From Amycolatopsis sp. NBC_01480 (lineage in GTDB: Bacteria; Actinomycetota; Actinomycetes; Mycobacteriales; Pseudonocardiaceae), in NCBI RefSeq assembly GCF_036227205.1, contig NZ_CP109442.1, forward strand, positions 2,852,001 to 2,916,000: DNA of 64,000 nt. The letters are read 5' to 3'. Shown one piece after another: positions 1-8,815 of this stretch. Position numbers and translations under genes: made by a program. Below the pieces are notes generated by a model. The model was not told the DNA's origin and did not search any database. It was given only the letters and a program-made list of their open reading frames with translations. Each line of letters begins with the position of its first letter. The stretch's first letter is position 1.

Positions 1-1
1 A

Positions 2-214
2 TTGCGCGTCGCCCGTCACCCCTGGTCAGAACTTCAGCCTGGACTGAGAGTCACCATCAGTGTGGGCCTGGCGTATGCGTCCGCCGACACGGAGGCTGCC
101 CAGCGGCAGTTACTCCGCGCGGACAACTTGCTGTACGCCGCGAAGCGCGCCGGACGCAACAGAGTCGCCTATCACGACCGTGAAACGGCCCGGGTCATTA
201 CCCACTCTGAGTAA
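2..214 (+). CDS. C-terminal end of a GGDEF (diguanylate cyclase) protein, partial
   Basis: The gene runs in from outside the window; only about 70 C-terminal residues are visible. They match the end of a GGDEF domain: a beta strand with ISVGLAYA, then ADNLLYAAKRAGRNRV, the usual A-D-x-x-L-Y-x-A-K-x-x-G-R-N helix. GGDEF domains make cyclic di-GMP from two GTP. The signature loop itself lies upstream and cannot be checked, so activity is unknown. TAA stop at 212-214. An in-frame TTG at base 2 is probably an internal codon, not the start. Confidence 0.75.
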   Translation: MRVARHPWSELQPGLRVTISVGLAYASADTEAAQRQLLRADNLLYAAKRAGRNRVAYHDRETARVITHSE

Positions 215-455
215 CGTAAACGGGGGATTACTCCATTTCGTATAGCCGGACTTTCACCTGTTCGCCCGCTTCAGGCCACGCCAGTTAGACGCATGGTGAA
301 GAAATTCGCGGGAGGGTGTCGTCACGAACGCCGGGTATCCGTACGATAACGAAAACCCGCCGGGGTGCGACATGTCCTGGGAGAGACCGTACGGAAGGCA
401 ACGCCGCCGGTTCGAGAAGTGCCTGACCAGTACCTGAAGTGCGAAAGGAGACCGA
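215..455. other. intergenic region upstream of the LCP gene
   Basis: About 240 bases without a convincing gene. The only clear signal is a strong ribosome binding site (GAAAGGAG) five bases before the GTG at 456. I see no recognisable riboswitch. The minus-strand reading frame overlapping this region and the following gene is an arginine-rich shadow. Confidence 0.5.
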
Positions 456-3400
456 GTGCCCGACGAGCGTTACCCCTCCGGCACCGGTCGCCACTCGGAC
501 GGCGGTACCGGCGGAGCCCGCACCGGCCGGCGCCGCTCCATGGACACCCACGGCGGCATCAGCGTGTCCGACGTCGTCGCCCGCCACACCGGCGAACGCC
601 CCATCTTCGAAACCGACGCCGAACCCACCCCGCAGCCGGAACCCGAAGCGGAACCCCGCAGACGCGCCTCCCGCTCGGCCGGGGATTCGAGCAGTTACCT
701 GCCGGGTGAACCTTCGGGACGCCGCGGCCAGCCCGACTCGGCGGTACCTCTGACCGGCGAGCCTTCCGGCCGCCGCAGCCAGCCCGACCCTGCGTCGCGC
801 ATGTCGGGCGAGCCATCCGGGCGCCGCAGCCCCGCGGATTCCGCCGCACCTCTGACCGGTGAATCCTCCGGACGTCGCAGCCAGGCTGACCCGGCCGCGC
901 ACATGTCGGGCGAGCCGTCGGGACGCCGCAGCCGTGGGGGCTCGGCTGCTTACCCGGCGGATGAGCCATCTGGGCGCCGCAGTCAGGCGGACTCTGCTGC
1001 CTACCAGTCGGTTCCGGTCGAGTCGGCTGGGCGGCGGAACGGCCAGCCGGAGCCGTCTGGGCGGCGCTCCAGTCACGCAGAGGAGCCGGGCTACCAGCCC
1101 GGTCACGCGGATGAGCAGTCGTACTCGGCCGGCCGTGCGGATGAGTCTGGCCGGCGGGCACGTCCGGAGCCTGGCCCGTCGTCGCAGGATGAAGGTGCGC
1201 CGCGTCCTCCGCGGCCGCGTCGTTCGACGTCGGCTTTGCCGGTTCCGGAACCTCCTTCGCAGCGTCACGCTCCGGCTCCCACGGGCCCGGGGGCAACCGG
1301 TCCGCGTCCCGGCCGCCGCCGTGCTCAGCCGGATGCGCCGCAGCCGCCCGCGGTCCAGTCCACGGGTTCCCACGCGGCCCCGCCGGACCACGACGCCTCG
1401 GACCAACCTGGTTACGACCAGCCCGGCTTCGGCCTCAACGGCTCGGCTCCCCAGCCCAACCACGGCTCGCCCGCCCCCCAGCCAGGCCGCCCCCGAACCG
1501 CCGCGACTCCGCTCCCGAACGGGCTCCCCCCAGCCGACCGCGCCCGCCCGCCCCGCAACGGCACCCCGAACGGCGCACCCCCCTTCGACCGCGGCCTCCC
1601 CGGCCCCGACGGCACCGCCCCCGACGAACGCGGCATGCCCGGCCTCAACGGCACGCCCTCCGCCGACCGCAACATGCCCGGCCCGAACGGCAAACCGCCC
1701 ACCGACCGCGGCATGCCAGGGCCGAACGGGCCGTCAGCTGCCGAGCGCGGCATGCCCGGTCCCAACGGCGGGTCACCAGCCGACCGTGGAATGCCTGGCA
1801 CCAATGGCAAACCGTTCCCCGATCGCGGGCCTGGCCCGAACGGACCGTCCACCCCCGGCCGCGGTTTCCCCAGCGCCAACGGCAAACCCCTTGCCCAGCG
1901 CGGCATGCCCGGCCCCGACGGCCCGGCGCCCGATGAGCGCGGCATGCCCCTCGGCGGTCCCGGCGGGAACGAGCGTTCACGCAAGGGACTGGGCGACCGG
2001 GCCATGCCGCCCGCGATGGATCGCGGGAAGGGCAAGACCGGTGAGCGGACCACGCTCGCACCGGCCGTCGGTGGTCTGGACCTGCCGAACGGGCTGCCCG
2101 GATCCGAACGCCCCGGCCCCAACGGCAAGCCCGGTCCCAACGGCAGCCCCGCCGACCGCCCAGGCCCCAACGGCAACCCAGCCGACCGCACCCAGCTCAC
2201 CTCCGCAGTCAACCCAGCCGACGCCAACGGCCGCCCTCGCTCCCGGCGCACCCCGATGCGGCCGAAGAACGGCGCCCCGCCCCGGTCGGAACTCGATCCG
2301 CTCACCATGACGGACGAGATGGAAGCCATCGACGAGGCGACGCAGTCCCGTCGGAAGATCGACCACACGCTCGCCCGGTTCTCCGCGGCCCACGATGAGA
2401 TGCAGGCGGAAGAGGCGAAGCGCCGGGAGCGACGGGAGTGGCTTACCGCGCGGCCGGTGGCGTTGCTGGAGCAGACGCGCACCGCGCTGCAACGCGTTGT
2501 CATGCCCAGCGACAAGCCCGAGAGCGCCGAAGCCGAGAACGATGCCGACAAGGCGCCGCAGACGCGGTTGCAGGAGAAGAAGCAGCGGCACAACGAGCGG
2601 GCCTTGCGCATCGGCCGGATCTCGCTGATCGTGTTGGCCTCGCTGGTTTTCCTCGCCACCGGCGGCGCTTGGGGCGCGGTCAACTGGTTCGACGCCAAGT
2701 TCACCCAGGTCGCCGCGCTGGACGAGAACTCGTCCGACATCCAGAACGCCGCCGCGCAGGCCAATGACGAGAACTTCCTGATGGTCGGCTCCGACAGCCG
2801 CGACGGCGCGTCCGCCGAGGAGAACGTCGGCAGTGCGGACAACGTCCCCGGCGCGCGCTCCGACACCGTGATGGTCGCGCACGTGCCCGCCGACCGGAAG
2901 CGCGTGGTCGTCGTCTCCTTCCCGCGCGACCTCGAGATCAGCCGCCCGGACTGCAACCGCTGGGACCCGGCCAAGTCCGCCACCACCGACGAAGTGGTGA
3001 AGGGGCAACCGATCGCGAAGCTGAACACCGCGTTCGGCGTGGGCGGGCCGCAGTGCATGACGAAGGTGATCCAGAAGCTCACCGGCCTGCGGATCAACCA
3101 CTTCGTCGGGATCGACTTCAACGGCTTCAAGGCGATGGTCGACGCGGTGCACGGCGTCACCATCAACAACCCGTCGCCCATCGACGACACGGTGCTCGGC
3201 AAGGTCCTGCTGGAGACCGGCAACGTCACCATCTCCGGCGACCAGGCGCTGAGCTACGTGCGCGCCCGGCACGTCAAGGGCGACCCGACGTCCGACTACG
3301 GCCGGATCAAGCGGCAGCAGCAGTTCATCGGCGCGCTGCTCAAGAAAGTCATGTCCTCGGACGTCGTGCTGGACCCGAGCAAGCTGTCGAGTTTCATCAC

Positions 3401-3728
3401 CGCGTTCGCCGGGGCCACCTTCGGCGACAACCTCGGCGTGCAGCAGATGATGACGCTCGCGCAGTCCATGCGCGGCCTCGACCCGTCGAAGATCAACTTC
3501 ATGACCGTGCCCACCACCGGCACCGCCAACAAGCGCGGCAACGAGGTGCTGGTCAAGTCCAAGACCGACGAGCTGTTCACCGCCCTGCGCGACAACACCC
3601 CGCTGCCCGGCGACAAGCCAGTCGGGCCCTCGCAGACGGCCGCGGAAGCCGGCAATCCCAGCTCCTCCCAGACGTCCTCGAACGGCTCTTCGGCCGGCAA
3701 TGACAAGAAGGCCGGCAACTCGGGCTGA
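456..3728 (+). CDS. LytR-CpsA-Psr (LCP) family cell-wall ligase with a giant disordered N-terminus
   Basis: LCP enzymes transfer lipid-linked glycopolymers (arabinogalactan in mycolata, other wall polymers elsewhere) onto peptidoglycan outside the membrane. At 1090 residues this is two to three times the usual length. Residues 1-700 are low-complexity: about six copies of a 17-residue unit around GEPSGRRSQ (bases 705-1010), then 13-residue units around RGMPGPNGKP (about 1570-1960). A hydrophobic segment lies near residues 720-743. The LCP domain follows from about residue 772, with FLMVGSDSRDG, GARSDTVMVAHV and VSFPRDLEI holding the conserved Asp/Arg residues. A Ser/Asn-rich tail replaces the LytR_C domain. 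GTG start chosen for its GAAAGGAG site. It corresponds in position to M. tuberculosis Rv0822c. Confidence 0.88.
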   Translation: MPDERYPSGTGRHSDGGTGGARTGRRRSMDTHGGISVSDVVARHTGERPIFETDAEPTPQPEPEAEPRRRASRSAGDSSSYLPGEPSGRRGQPDSAVPLTGEPSGRRSQPDPASRMSGEPSGRRSPADSAAPLTGESSGRRSQADPAAHMSGEPSGRRSRGGSAAYPADEPSGRRSQADSAAYQSVPVESAGRRNGQPEPSGRRSSHAEEPGYQPGHADEQSYSAGRADESGRRARPEPGPSSQDEGAPRPPRPRRSTSALPVPEPPSQRHAPAPTGPGATGPRPGRRRAQPDAPQPPAVQSTGSHAAPPDHDASDQPGYDQPGFGLNGSAPQPNHGSPAPQPGRPRTAATPLPNGLPPADRARPPRNGTPNGAPPFDRGLPGPDGTAPDERGMPGLNGTPSADRNMPGPNGKPPTDRGMPGPNGPSAAERGMPGPNGGSPADRGMPGTNGKPFPDRGPGPNGPSTPGRGFPSANGKPLAQRGMPGPDGPAPDERGMPLGGPGGNERSRKGLGDRAMPPAMDRGKGKTGERTTLAPAVGGLDLPNGLPGSERPGPNGKPGPNGSPADRPGPNGNPADRTQLTSAVNPADANGRPRSRRTPMRPKNGAPPRSELDPLTMTDEMEAIDEATQSRRKIDHTLARFSAAHDEMQAEEAKRRERREWLTARPVALLEQTRTALQRVVMPSDKPESAEAENDADKAPQTRLQEKKQRHNERALRIGRISLIVLASLVFLATGGAWGAVNWFDAKFTQVAALDENSSDIQNAAAQANDENFLMVGSDSRDGASAEENVGSADNVPGARSDTVMVAHVPADRKRVVVVSFPRDLEISRPDCNRWDPAKSATTDEVVKGQPIAKLNTAFGVGGPQCMTKVIQKLTGLRINHFVGIDFNGFKAMVDAVHGVTINNPSPIDDTVLGKVLLETGNVTISGDQALSYVRARHVKGDPTSDYGRIKRQQQFIGALLKKVMSSDVVLDPSKLSSFITAFAGATFGDNLGVQQMMTLAQSMRGLDPSKINFMTVPTTGTANKRGNEVLVKSKTDELFTALRDNTPLPGDKPVGPSQTAAEAGNPSSSQTSSNGSSAGNDKKAGNSG
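705..1010 (+). repeat. 51-bp coding tandem repeat in the LCP gene
   Basis: Six units begin at 705, 756, 807, 858, 909 and 960, an exact 51-bp period. Each encodes a 17-residue unit beginning GEPSGRR or a close variant. The units diverge mostly at synonymous or conservative sites. The segment is positively charged and probably disordered on the cytoplasmic side. Confidence 0.85.
1570..1960 (+). repeat. about 39-bp coding tandem repeat in the LCP gene
   Basis: Ten or so imperfect units encode a 13-residue motif of the form R-G-M-P-G-P-N-G-x-P-x-x-D/E. A shorter GPNG-rich tail continues to about base 2190. The Gly-Pro-Asn pattern resembles collagen-like or elastic linkers but lacks strict Gly-X-Y periodicity. 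Confidence 0.75.
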
Positions 3729-3750
3729 CCAGCGGGATTCGTTAGGCCGG

Positions 3751-3772
3751 GTTCACTTCGGGTTCACCCGGC
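3751..3772 (+). promoter_or_regulatory. PHO box (PhoP operator) upstream of phoU
   Basis: Two direct repeat units, GTTCACTTCGG at 3751 and GTTCACCCGGC at 3762, sit exactly 11 bases apart, the layout of the actinobacterial PhoP binding site. The site is about 40 bases before the phoU ATG. Phosphate-starvation control of phoU is inferred. Confidence 0.75.
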
Positions 3773-3812
3773 GATGCGGTGTTCGGACAGTCCGCACCGT
3801 AGGGTTGGGCCC

Positions 3813-4484
3813 ATGCGTGAGGCCTACCATGTCGAACTCGACCAGCTCGCCGTCAATCTGGCGGCCATGTCGGTGCAGGTCGCCGATGCGATGGAGCGTG
3901 CGACCCAGGCGTTGCTCGAGGTCGACCTCGGGCTCGCGGAGCAGGTGATCAGCGACGACCAGAAGGTCGACGACGCGCGCGCCGAGTGCGAGGAGCAGGC
4001 GTACGCGCTGCTCGCGCTCCAGGCCCCGGTCGCCACCGACCTGCGGACCGTGCTGGCCGCGATCCACGCCGCGGAAAGCCTGGAGCGGATGGGCGACCTC
4101 GCCCTGCACGTCGCCAAGGCCGCGCGGCGCCGCCACCCCGAGCCGGTGCTGCCGGACTCTGTCAAGCCGGACTTCGCCGAGATGGGCCGCGCCGCGGTCA
4201 AGCTGGCGCGCCAGGCCGAGGTGGTCATCAAGACCAAGGACGTCGACGCCGCCAAGGACCTCGAGGCCGAGGACGACCAGGTCGACGACATCCACCGTCA
4301 CCTGTTCACCGTCCTGATGGACCGCGACTGGCCGTACAGCGTCGCCGCCGCGGTGGACGTCACCCTGCTGGGCCGCTTCTACGAGCGTTACGCCGACCAC
4401 GCGGTTTCCGTGGCCAAGCGGATGATCTTCGTGGTCACCGGCCGCATGCCGGGCTACGGGACGGACGAAGACCTCAACCTCTGA
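3813..4484 (+). CDS. phoU: PhoU phosphate-signalling regulator
   Basis: This 223-residue all-helical protein is the negative regulator linking the PstSCAB transporter to the phosphate two-component system. It shows two PhoU repeats: the first includes MREAYHVELDQL and the metal-binding helix ESLERMGDLALHVA; the second has VDDIHRHLF and FYERYADHAVSVAKRM. Length is typical. The ATG at 3813 is chosen because homology begins there, although the frame is open slightly further upstream. It faces pstB tail to tail across two hairpins and follows a PHO box. Positional counterpart of M. tuberculosis phoY2. Confidence 0.95.
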   Translation: MREAYHVELDQLAVNLAAMSVQVADAMERATQALLEVDLGLAEQVISDDQKVDDARAECEEQAYALLALQAPVATDLRTVLAAIHAAESLERMGDLALHVAKAARRRHPEPVLPDSVKPDFAEMGRAAVKLARQAEVVIKTKDVDAAKDLEAEDDQVDDIHRHLFTVLMDRDWPYSVAAAVDVTLLGRFYERYADHAVSVAKRMIFVVTGRMPGYGTDEDLNL

Positions 4485-4498
4485 GGTACCAGGGGTCA

Positions 4499-4542
4499 CC
4501 AAAGGCCGTCACGAGGGTACGAGCCCTCCTGGCGGCCTTTGG
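4499..4542. terminator. terminator hairpin after phoU
   Basis: Arms CCAAAGGCCG and CGGCCTTTGG pair perfectly around an internal GAGGG/CCCTC stem. It lies 14 bases after the phoU stop. The next hairpin serves the opposite strand. Confidence 0.75.
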
Positions 4543-4577
4543 CATGTCACCGTCAAAACCCCCGAAGGACAGCGAAA

Positions 4578-4614
4578 AACGGCTCCTCCGTCCACTGAGG
4601 ACAGAGGAGCCGTT
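4578..4614. terminator. terminator hairpin between phoU and pstB
   Basis: Arms AACGGCTCCTC and GAGGAGCCGTT pair perfectly. On the minus strand the left arm is followed by a T-rich run (the complement of GCGAAAA), which fits termination of pstSCAB transcripts. Confidence 0.75.
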
Positions 4615-4636
4615 CGACGGTCCGCGGCAGTGAAGC

Positions 4637-5413
4637 TCAGCCGAAGCGGCCCGAGATGTAGTCCTCGGTCGCCTTCTCGTCCGGGTTGGAGAAGATCTTC
4701 TCCGTGTCGTTCAGCTCGACCAGCCGGCCGGGCTGGCCGACGCCGGCGAGGTTGAAGAACGCCGTCTGGTCCGAAACCCGCGCGGCCTGCTGCATGTTGT
4801 GCGTCACGATGACAATCGTGTACTCCTTCTTCAGCTCGCCGATCAGGTCCTCGATCGCGAGTGTGGAGATGGGGTCGAGCGCGGAGCACGGCTCGTCCAT
4901 CAGGAGCACGTCCGGCTGCACCGCGATGGCGCGCGCGATGCACAGCCGCTGCTGCTGGCCGCCGGAAAGGCCGCCGCCCGGCTTGTTCAGCCGGTCCTTG
5001 ACCTCGTTCCACAGGTTGGCCCCGCGCAGCGCGCGCTCGGCGATCTCGTCGAGCTGCTTGCGGTTGCTGGTGCCGCCCAGGCGCAGGCCGGCCACCACGT
5101 TGTCCTTGATGGACATCGTGGGGAACGGGTTCGGGCGCTGGAACACCATGCCGATCGTGCGGCGCACCGAGACCGGGTCCACCGAGGACGAGTAGATGTC
5201 CTCGCCGTCGAGCAGCACCTCACCCTCGACCCGGGCGCCCGGAATGACCTCGTGCATCCGGTTCAGCGTGCGCAGCACGGTCGACTTGCCGCAGCCGGAC
5301 GGCCCGATGAACGCGGTGACGTTGCGCGGCGGCACCTGGAGGGTGACGCCGTCCACGGCATGGAACTTGCCGTAGTAGATGTCTACGTCCTTGACGTCGA
5401 TTCGCTTGGCCAT
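4637..5413 (-). CDS. pstB: phosphate ABC transporter ATP-binding protein PstB
   Basis: PstB hydrolyses ATP to drive high-affinity phosphate import through PstA/PstC. Of 258 residues, Walker [10 protein letters not shown] is at 37-45, the Q-loop glutamine near 92, the signature LSGGQQQR at 149-156 and Walker [13 protein letters not shown] near 169-180. The [11 protein letters not shown] stretch after the Q-loop is typical of PstB. It is the last gene of the pstS-pstC-pstA-pstB unit, three bases after pstA, and ends facing phoU. Confidence 0.96.
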   Translation of the reverse strand: MAKRIDVKDVDIYYGKFHAVDGVTLQVPPRNVTAFIGPSGCGKSTVLRTLNRMHEVIPGARVEGEVLLDGEDIYSSSVDPVSVRRTIGMVFQRPNPFPTMSIKDNVVAGLRLGGTSNRKQLDEIAERALRGANLWNEVKDRLNKPGGGLSGGQQQRLCIARAIAVQPDVLLMDEPCSALDPISTLAIEDLIGELKKEYTIVIVTHNMQQAARVSDQTAFFNLAGVGQPGRLVELNDTEKIFSNPDEKATEDYISGRFG

Positions 5414-5416
5414 GAC

Positions 5417-6331
5417 TCACTTCTTCTTCGGGGCGACGATGCGGGAGATCAGGGTGGCGAGCAGGTTGATCACGGCGATGATCAGCACCAGGGTCAGTGC
5501 CGCGCCCCAGATCCGGTCGAAGCCGACGCTGCCGGGGTCCATCGAGTTCGTGACGCGCTCGTTGTTCATCACCAGCGGCAGGGCGGCCTGCTCCCCGCTG
5601 AAGATGTTCCAGTGCACGAAGGACGAGTAGCCCACGAGCACCAGCAGCGGCGCCGTTTCGCCCATCACCCGGGCGAGCGCCATCATGATGCCGCCGATGA
5701 TGCCGGACATCGCCGTCGGCAGCACGATCTTCATGATCGTCTTCCACTTCGGCACGCCCAGCGCGTAGGAGGCTTCGCGCAGGTCGTCCGGCACGATCCG
5801 GAGCATCTCCTCCGACGAGCGGACGACCACCGGGATCATCAGCAGCACCAGCGCGAGCGACACGGCGAAACCGCTGCGCGGCAGGCCGAGCGTGGTGATC
5901 CACAGCGCGTAGATGAACAGTGCGGCCACAATGGACGGGACACCGGACAGGATGTCCACCATGAACGTGGTGGCCGTGGCGAGCTTCCCGCGGCCGTACT
6001 CGACCAGGTAGATCGCCACCAGCATGCCGATCGGCACGGCGATGATCGCGCACACCAGGCCCTGCAGCAGGGTGCCGATGATGGCGTGCAGCACGCCGCC
6101 GCCGACCTCGTCGCTCAGCACCGAGCCGAAGTCCTGCGTCCACCAGTTCGAGTAGGGCAGGCGCTTGATGCCGTTGACGATCACCGTGTAGAGCACCCAC
6201 ACCAGCGGGATCACGGCGATCAGGAACGACAGCCACACCAACGTGGTGGCGATGCCGTTCTTCAGCTTCCGGGCCGCGCTCACCTGCTGGAAGGCGGGCG
6301 CGGTGGCGGGGCGTTCGAGCGTGGTCGACAT
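5417..6331 (-). CDS. pstA: phosphate ABC transporter permease PstA
   Basis: An inner-membrane permease of 304 residues with about six transmembrane segments. The EAA-loop region near SYALGVPKWKTIMKIVLPTA contacts PstB. The ATG at 6331 (MSTTLERP) is chosen because a longer open frame upstream is only the shadow of pstC. Two bases separate it from the pstC stop, which suggests translational coupling. Confidence 0.95.
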   Translation of the reverse strand: MSTTLERPATAPAFQQVSAARKLKNGIATTLVWLSFLIAVIPLVWVLYTVIVNGIKRLPYSNWWTQDFGSVLSDEVGGGVLHAIIGTLLQGLVCAIIAVPIGMLVAIYLVEYGRGKLATATTFMVDILSGVPSIVAALFIYALWITTLGLPRSGFAVSLALVLLMIPVVVRSSEEMLRIVPDDLREASYALGVPKWKTIMKIVLPTAMSGIIGGIMMALARVMGETAPLLVLVGYSSFVHWNIFSGEQAALPLVMNNERVTNSMDPGSVGFDRIWGAALTLVLIIAVINLLATLISRIVAPKKK

Positions 6332-6333
6332 GC

Positions 6334-7401
6334 TCAGTCCCCCTTCTTGCCGATGATGGACCGGGCGGCGAAGTTGACCAGGAAGGTCAGCACGAACAGC
6401 ACCAGGCCGGCCGCGATGTACGCGCCGGCCGAGGTCGCGTTGTTGAATTCGCTGTAGTTGGCGGCGATCTTCGAGGCGAAGGTCGCGCCGCCGTCGAACA
6501 CGCTCCAGTCGAAGTTGCGGCCGACCGGGATCAGCAGGATCACCGCGAGGGCGATCGTCTCGCCGAGCGCGCGGCCGAGGCCGAGCATCGACGCGCCGAT
6601 GTAACCCGCCTTGCCGAACGGCAGCACCGTGGTGCGGATGACTTCCCAGCGCGTGGCGCCGAGCGCCAGCGCGCCCTCGATGTGCGTGGTCGGCGTGCGC
6701 TCGAAGACCTCGCGCGAAAGCGAGGTGATGATCGGCAGGATCATCACGGCGAGCACGATGCCCGCGGTGAAGATCGTGCCGCGCACGCTGGGCGCGACGT
6801 TGCCCGGCGCGAAGATCGGGATCCACGAGAACGTGCTGTTCACCCACTGCGAGAACGGCTCGATCGCGGGCGCGAACACCAGGATGCCCCACAGCCCGAA
6901 GATGATCGACGGGACCGCCGCGAGCAGGTCGATGATGTACGCGAACGGGCGGGCCAGCCGCTTCGGCGCGTACTGCGTGAGGAACAGCGCGATGCCGAGC
7001 GAAACGGGCATCGCGATAACCAGCGCGACCAGCGAGGTCGCCACGGTGACCTCGAGCAGGTCGAGGATGCCGAACGACATGTTCGCCGGGTCGTTGGTGG
7101 ACCACCCGTGGTTGAACAGGAAGTTCGCCTTGTCGGCCCGCAACGCCGGAATGGCCTGCACGATCAGGAAGATCCCGATCAGCGCGATCAGCGCGACGAT
7201 TAACAGGCCGGCACCGGTGGTCAGGTTCTGGAAGATGCGGTCACCGGGCCGCACCTTCTTCGGCTTGGTGCTCGCGGGCGGCGCCTCGGGCGCCGGCGCG
7301 GCTGGTGTGTCCGAAATCGGATCCTCCGGTAACGCTCGGGCGGACGACGAACGCCCACCGGGGTCGCCGGTGGGCGTTCGCTTCGAGGATGACTCGCTCA
7401 T
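6334..7401 (-). CDS. pstC: phosphate ABC transporter permease PstC
   Basis: A permease of 355 residues. An N-terminal cytoplasmic stretch of about 50 residues, rich in Pro/Ala/Ser, precedes the first membrane segment near ITGAGLLIVALIAL-like hydrophobic residues. The coupling loop is around EGALALGATRWEVIRTTVLP, and GLGRALGETIALA is highly typical of PstC. The long hydrophilic N-terminus is common in actinobacteria. It pairs with PstA and lies 50 bases after pstS. Confidence 0.95.
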   Translation of the reverse strand: MSESSSKRTPTGDPGGRSSSARALPEDPISDTPAAPAPEAPPASTKPKKVRPGDRIFQNLTTGAGLLIVALIALIGIFLIVQAIPALRADKANFLFNHGWSTNDPANMSFGILDLLEVTVATSLVALVIAMPVSLGIALFLTQYAPKRLARPFAYIIDLLAAVPSIIFGLWGILVFAPAIEPFSQWVNSTFSWIPIFAPGNVAPSVRGTIFTAGIVLAVMILPIITSLSREVFERTPTTHIEGALALGATRWEVIRTTVLPFGKAGYIGASMLGLGRALGETIALAVILLIPVGRNFDWSVFDGGATFASKIAANYSEFNNATSAGAYIAAGLVLFVLTFLVNFAARSIIGKKGD

Positions 7402-7451
7402 CGACTGTGACTTGTCCAGTCTTGTCTTGATTCTTCGCTAGCGAGCGTAGG

Positions 7452-8576
7452 TCAGGAAATGGCCTTGATGGCGGTCAGCACCTTGTCCTGCAGGCTCTGC
7501 GGGATCGGCACGTAACCCTTGCTGGACAGCTGCTGCTGACCGGTGGTCGCGGCAGTGTTCAGGAACGCCTTGATCGCCTTGGCGGTGTCCGGGCTCGAGT
7601 ACTTCGAGCAGACGATCTCGTACGTGGTCAGCAGCAGCGGGTACGCACCCGGCACGTTGCTGGCGTAGATGCCGTTGAGGTCCAGCGCGAGGTCGTTCGT
7701 GCCATCGTGCAGGAACTTGGCCGAGTCCAGGGACTTCGCCACGTTCTGCGCGGACAGCTCGACGCCGCCGGAGCCGCTGTCGATCAGGGCCGGCGTGATG
7801 CCGTCCTTGGCGAACGCGCCCTCGACGTAGGTGATGGCGCCGTCAGCGGCCTTGACCGCGGTCGCGACGCCGTTCGAGCCCGACGCGCCGTTGCCGACCC
7901 CGCCGTTGAACTTCTTGCCCGCGCCCTGGGTCCAGACGCCCTTGGCGGCCGCGCCGAGGTACTTCTGGAAGTTGTCGGTGGTGCCGGACTCGTCCGAGCG
8001 CGAGACGACCTGGATCGGCTTGTCCGGGAACGTGCTGGACTCGTTGCCCTTGATCGCCTTGATCGCCGGGTCGTTCCAGTTCTTGATGCCGCCGTTGAAG
8101 ATCTTCGCGATCACGGTCGGGGTCAGGGTCAGCTTGTCGACGCCCTGGAGCTTGTAGGCGACCGCGACCGGGCCGACCACCATCGGGATGTTCCACGCCG
8201 GGGAGGCGCAGCGCTTGGTCGCGGCGTCGAGGTCGGCGCCGGTGATCGGCGAGTCCGAGCCGCCGAAGTCGACCTGGTTGCCGTTGAACTGCTTGACGCC
8301 CGCGCCGGAACCGCTCGCGGTGTAGTTGACCTGCTGGCCACTGCACTGCTTGCCGTAGGCCAGGGTGAACACGTCGATGGCGTTCTTCTGCGCCGTCGAG
8401 CCCTCGCCCGAGAGCGGGCTCTTGCCGCCACAGTCGATCTGCGCAGTGCCGGACGCGGCAGGCGCAGCGGGCGAGCTGGCGCTGCTGTTGCTCGCCGCGG
8501 GGTCGGAGCCACAGGCGGCGAGCAGGAACGCGCTCGCCGCGATGCCCACGGCGCCCAAGGGCCGCATGATCTTCAC
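7452..8576 (-). CDS. pstS: phosphate-binding lipoprotein PstS
   Basis: The extracytoplasmic phosphate receptor of the Pst importer, 374 residues. A short lipoprotein signal ends in the lipobox LAAC with Cys22. The mature part contains GEGSTAQKNA and SGSGAGVKQF, phosphate-ligand loops of the family, and SRSDESGTTDNF. I place the start at the GTG at 8576, not the in-frame ATG nine codons upstream, because GGAGG sits seven bases before it and the signal peptide then has normal length. First gene of pstSCAB, with a PHO box about 110 bases upstream. Confidence 0.95.
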   Translation of the reverse strand: MKIMRPLGAVGIAASAFLLAACGSDPAASNSSASSPAAPAASGTAQIDCGGKSPLSGEGSTAQKNAIDVFTLAYGKQCSGQQVNYTASGSGAGVKQFNGNQVDFGGSDSPITGADLDAATKRCASPAWNIPMVVGPVAVAYKLQGVDKLTLTPTVIAKIFNGGIKNWNDPAIKAIKGNESSTFPDKPIQVVSRSDESGTTDNFQKYLGAAAKGVWTQGAGKKFNGGVGNGASGSNGVATAVKAADGAITYVEGAFAKDGITPALIDSGSGGVELSAQNVAKSLDSAKFLHDGTNDLALDLNGIYASNVPGAYPLLLTTYEIVCSKYSSPDTAKAIKAFLNTAATTGQQQLSSKGYVPIPQSLQDKVLTAIKAIS

Positions 8577-8684
8577 TGCATTTCCTCCACTGCCGTATCT
8601 CACTGAGAGAGACTTCGCCGGATGGCACGCTTTGCGGCGTGCCGGATCCGGACATTAGGCAGCCTCGGTGGACGGTCCCCCTTG

Positions 8685-8706
8685 TCCAGTTGAACGCGAG
8701 GTGAAC
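8685..8706 (-). promoter_or_regulatory. PHO box upstream of pstS
   Basis: On the minus strand, GTTCACCTCGC is followed directly by GTTCAACTGGA, two 11-base units in the direction of pstS. Together with the similar pair before phoU this supports PhoP control of both units. No phoR/phoP genes are in the window. Confidence 0.72.
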
Positions 8707-8815
8707 AAGGCGCCGTTTGTGAGCAGGGCGACTACTCCGAACGGGGGTCGTGTCCCGGCCGTGACCTGCAAGTACGCAAAACGTGACAGAGCGTGCGCCG
8801 GGTGGACCGCAGTGA

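Noticed and set aside
705..1010. Regular 51-bp repeats as a possible CRISPR array
   Set aside because: Units are contiguous without spacers and encode in-frame protein repeats.
285..3272. Long minus-strand frames opposite the LCP gene
   Set aside because: Low-complexity shadows caused by the repeats and high GC; no homology or ribosome sites.
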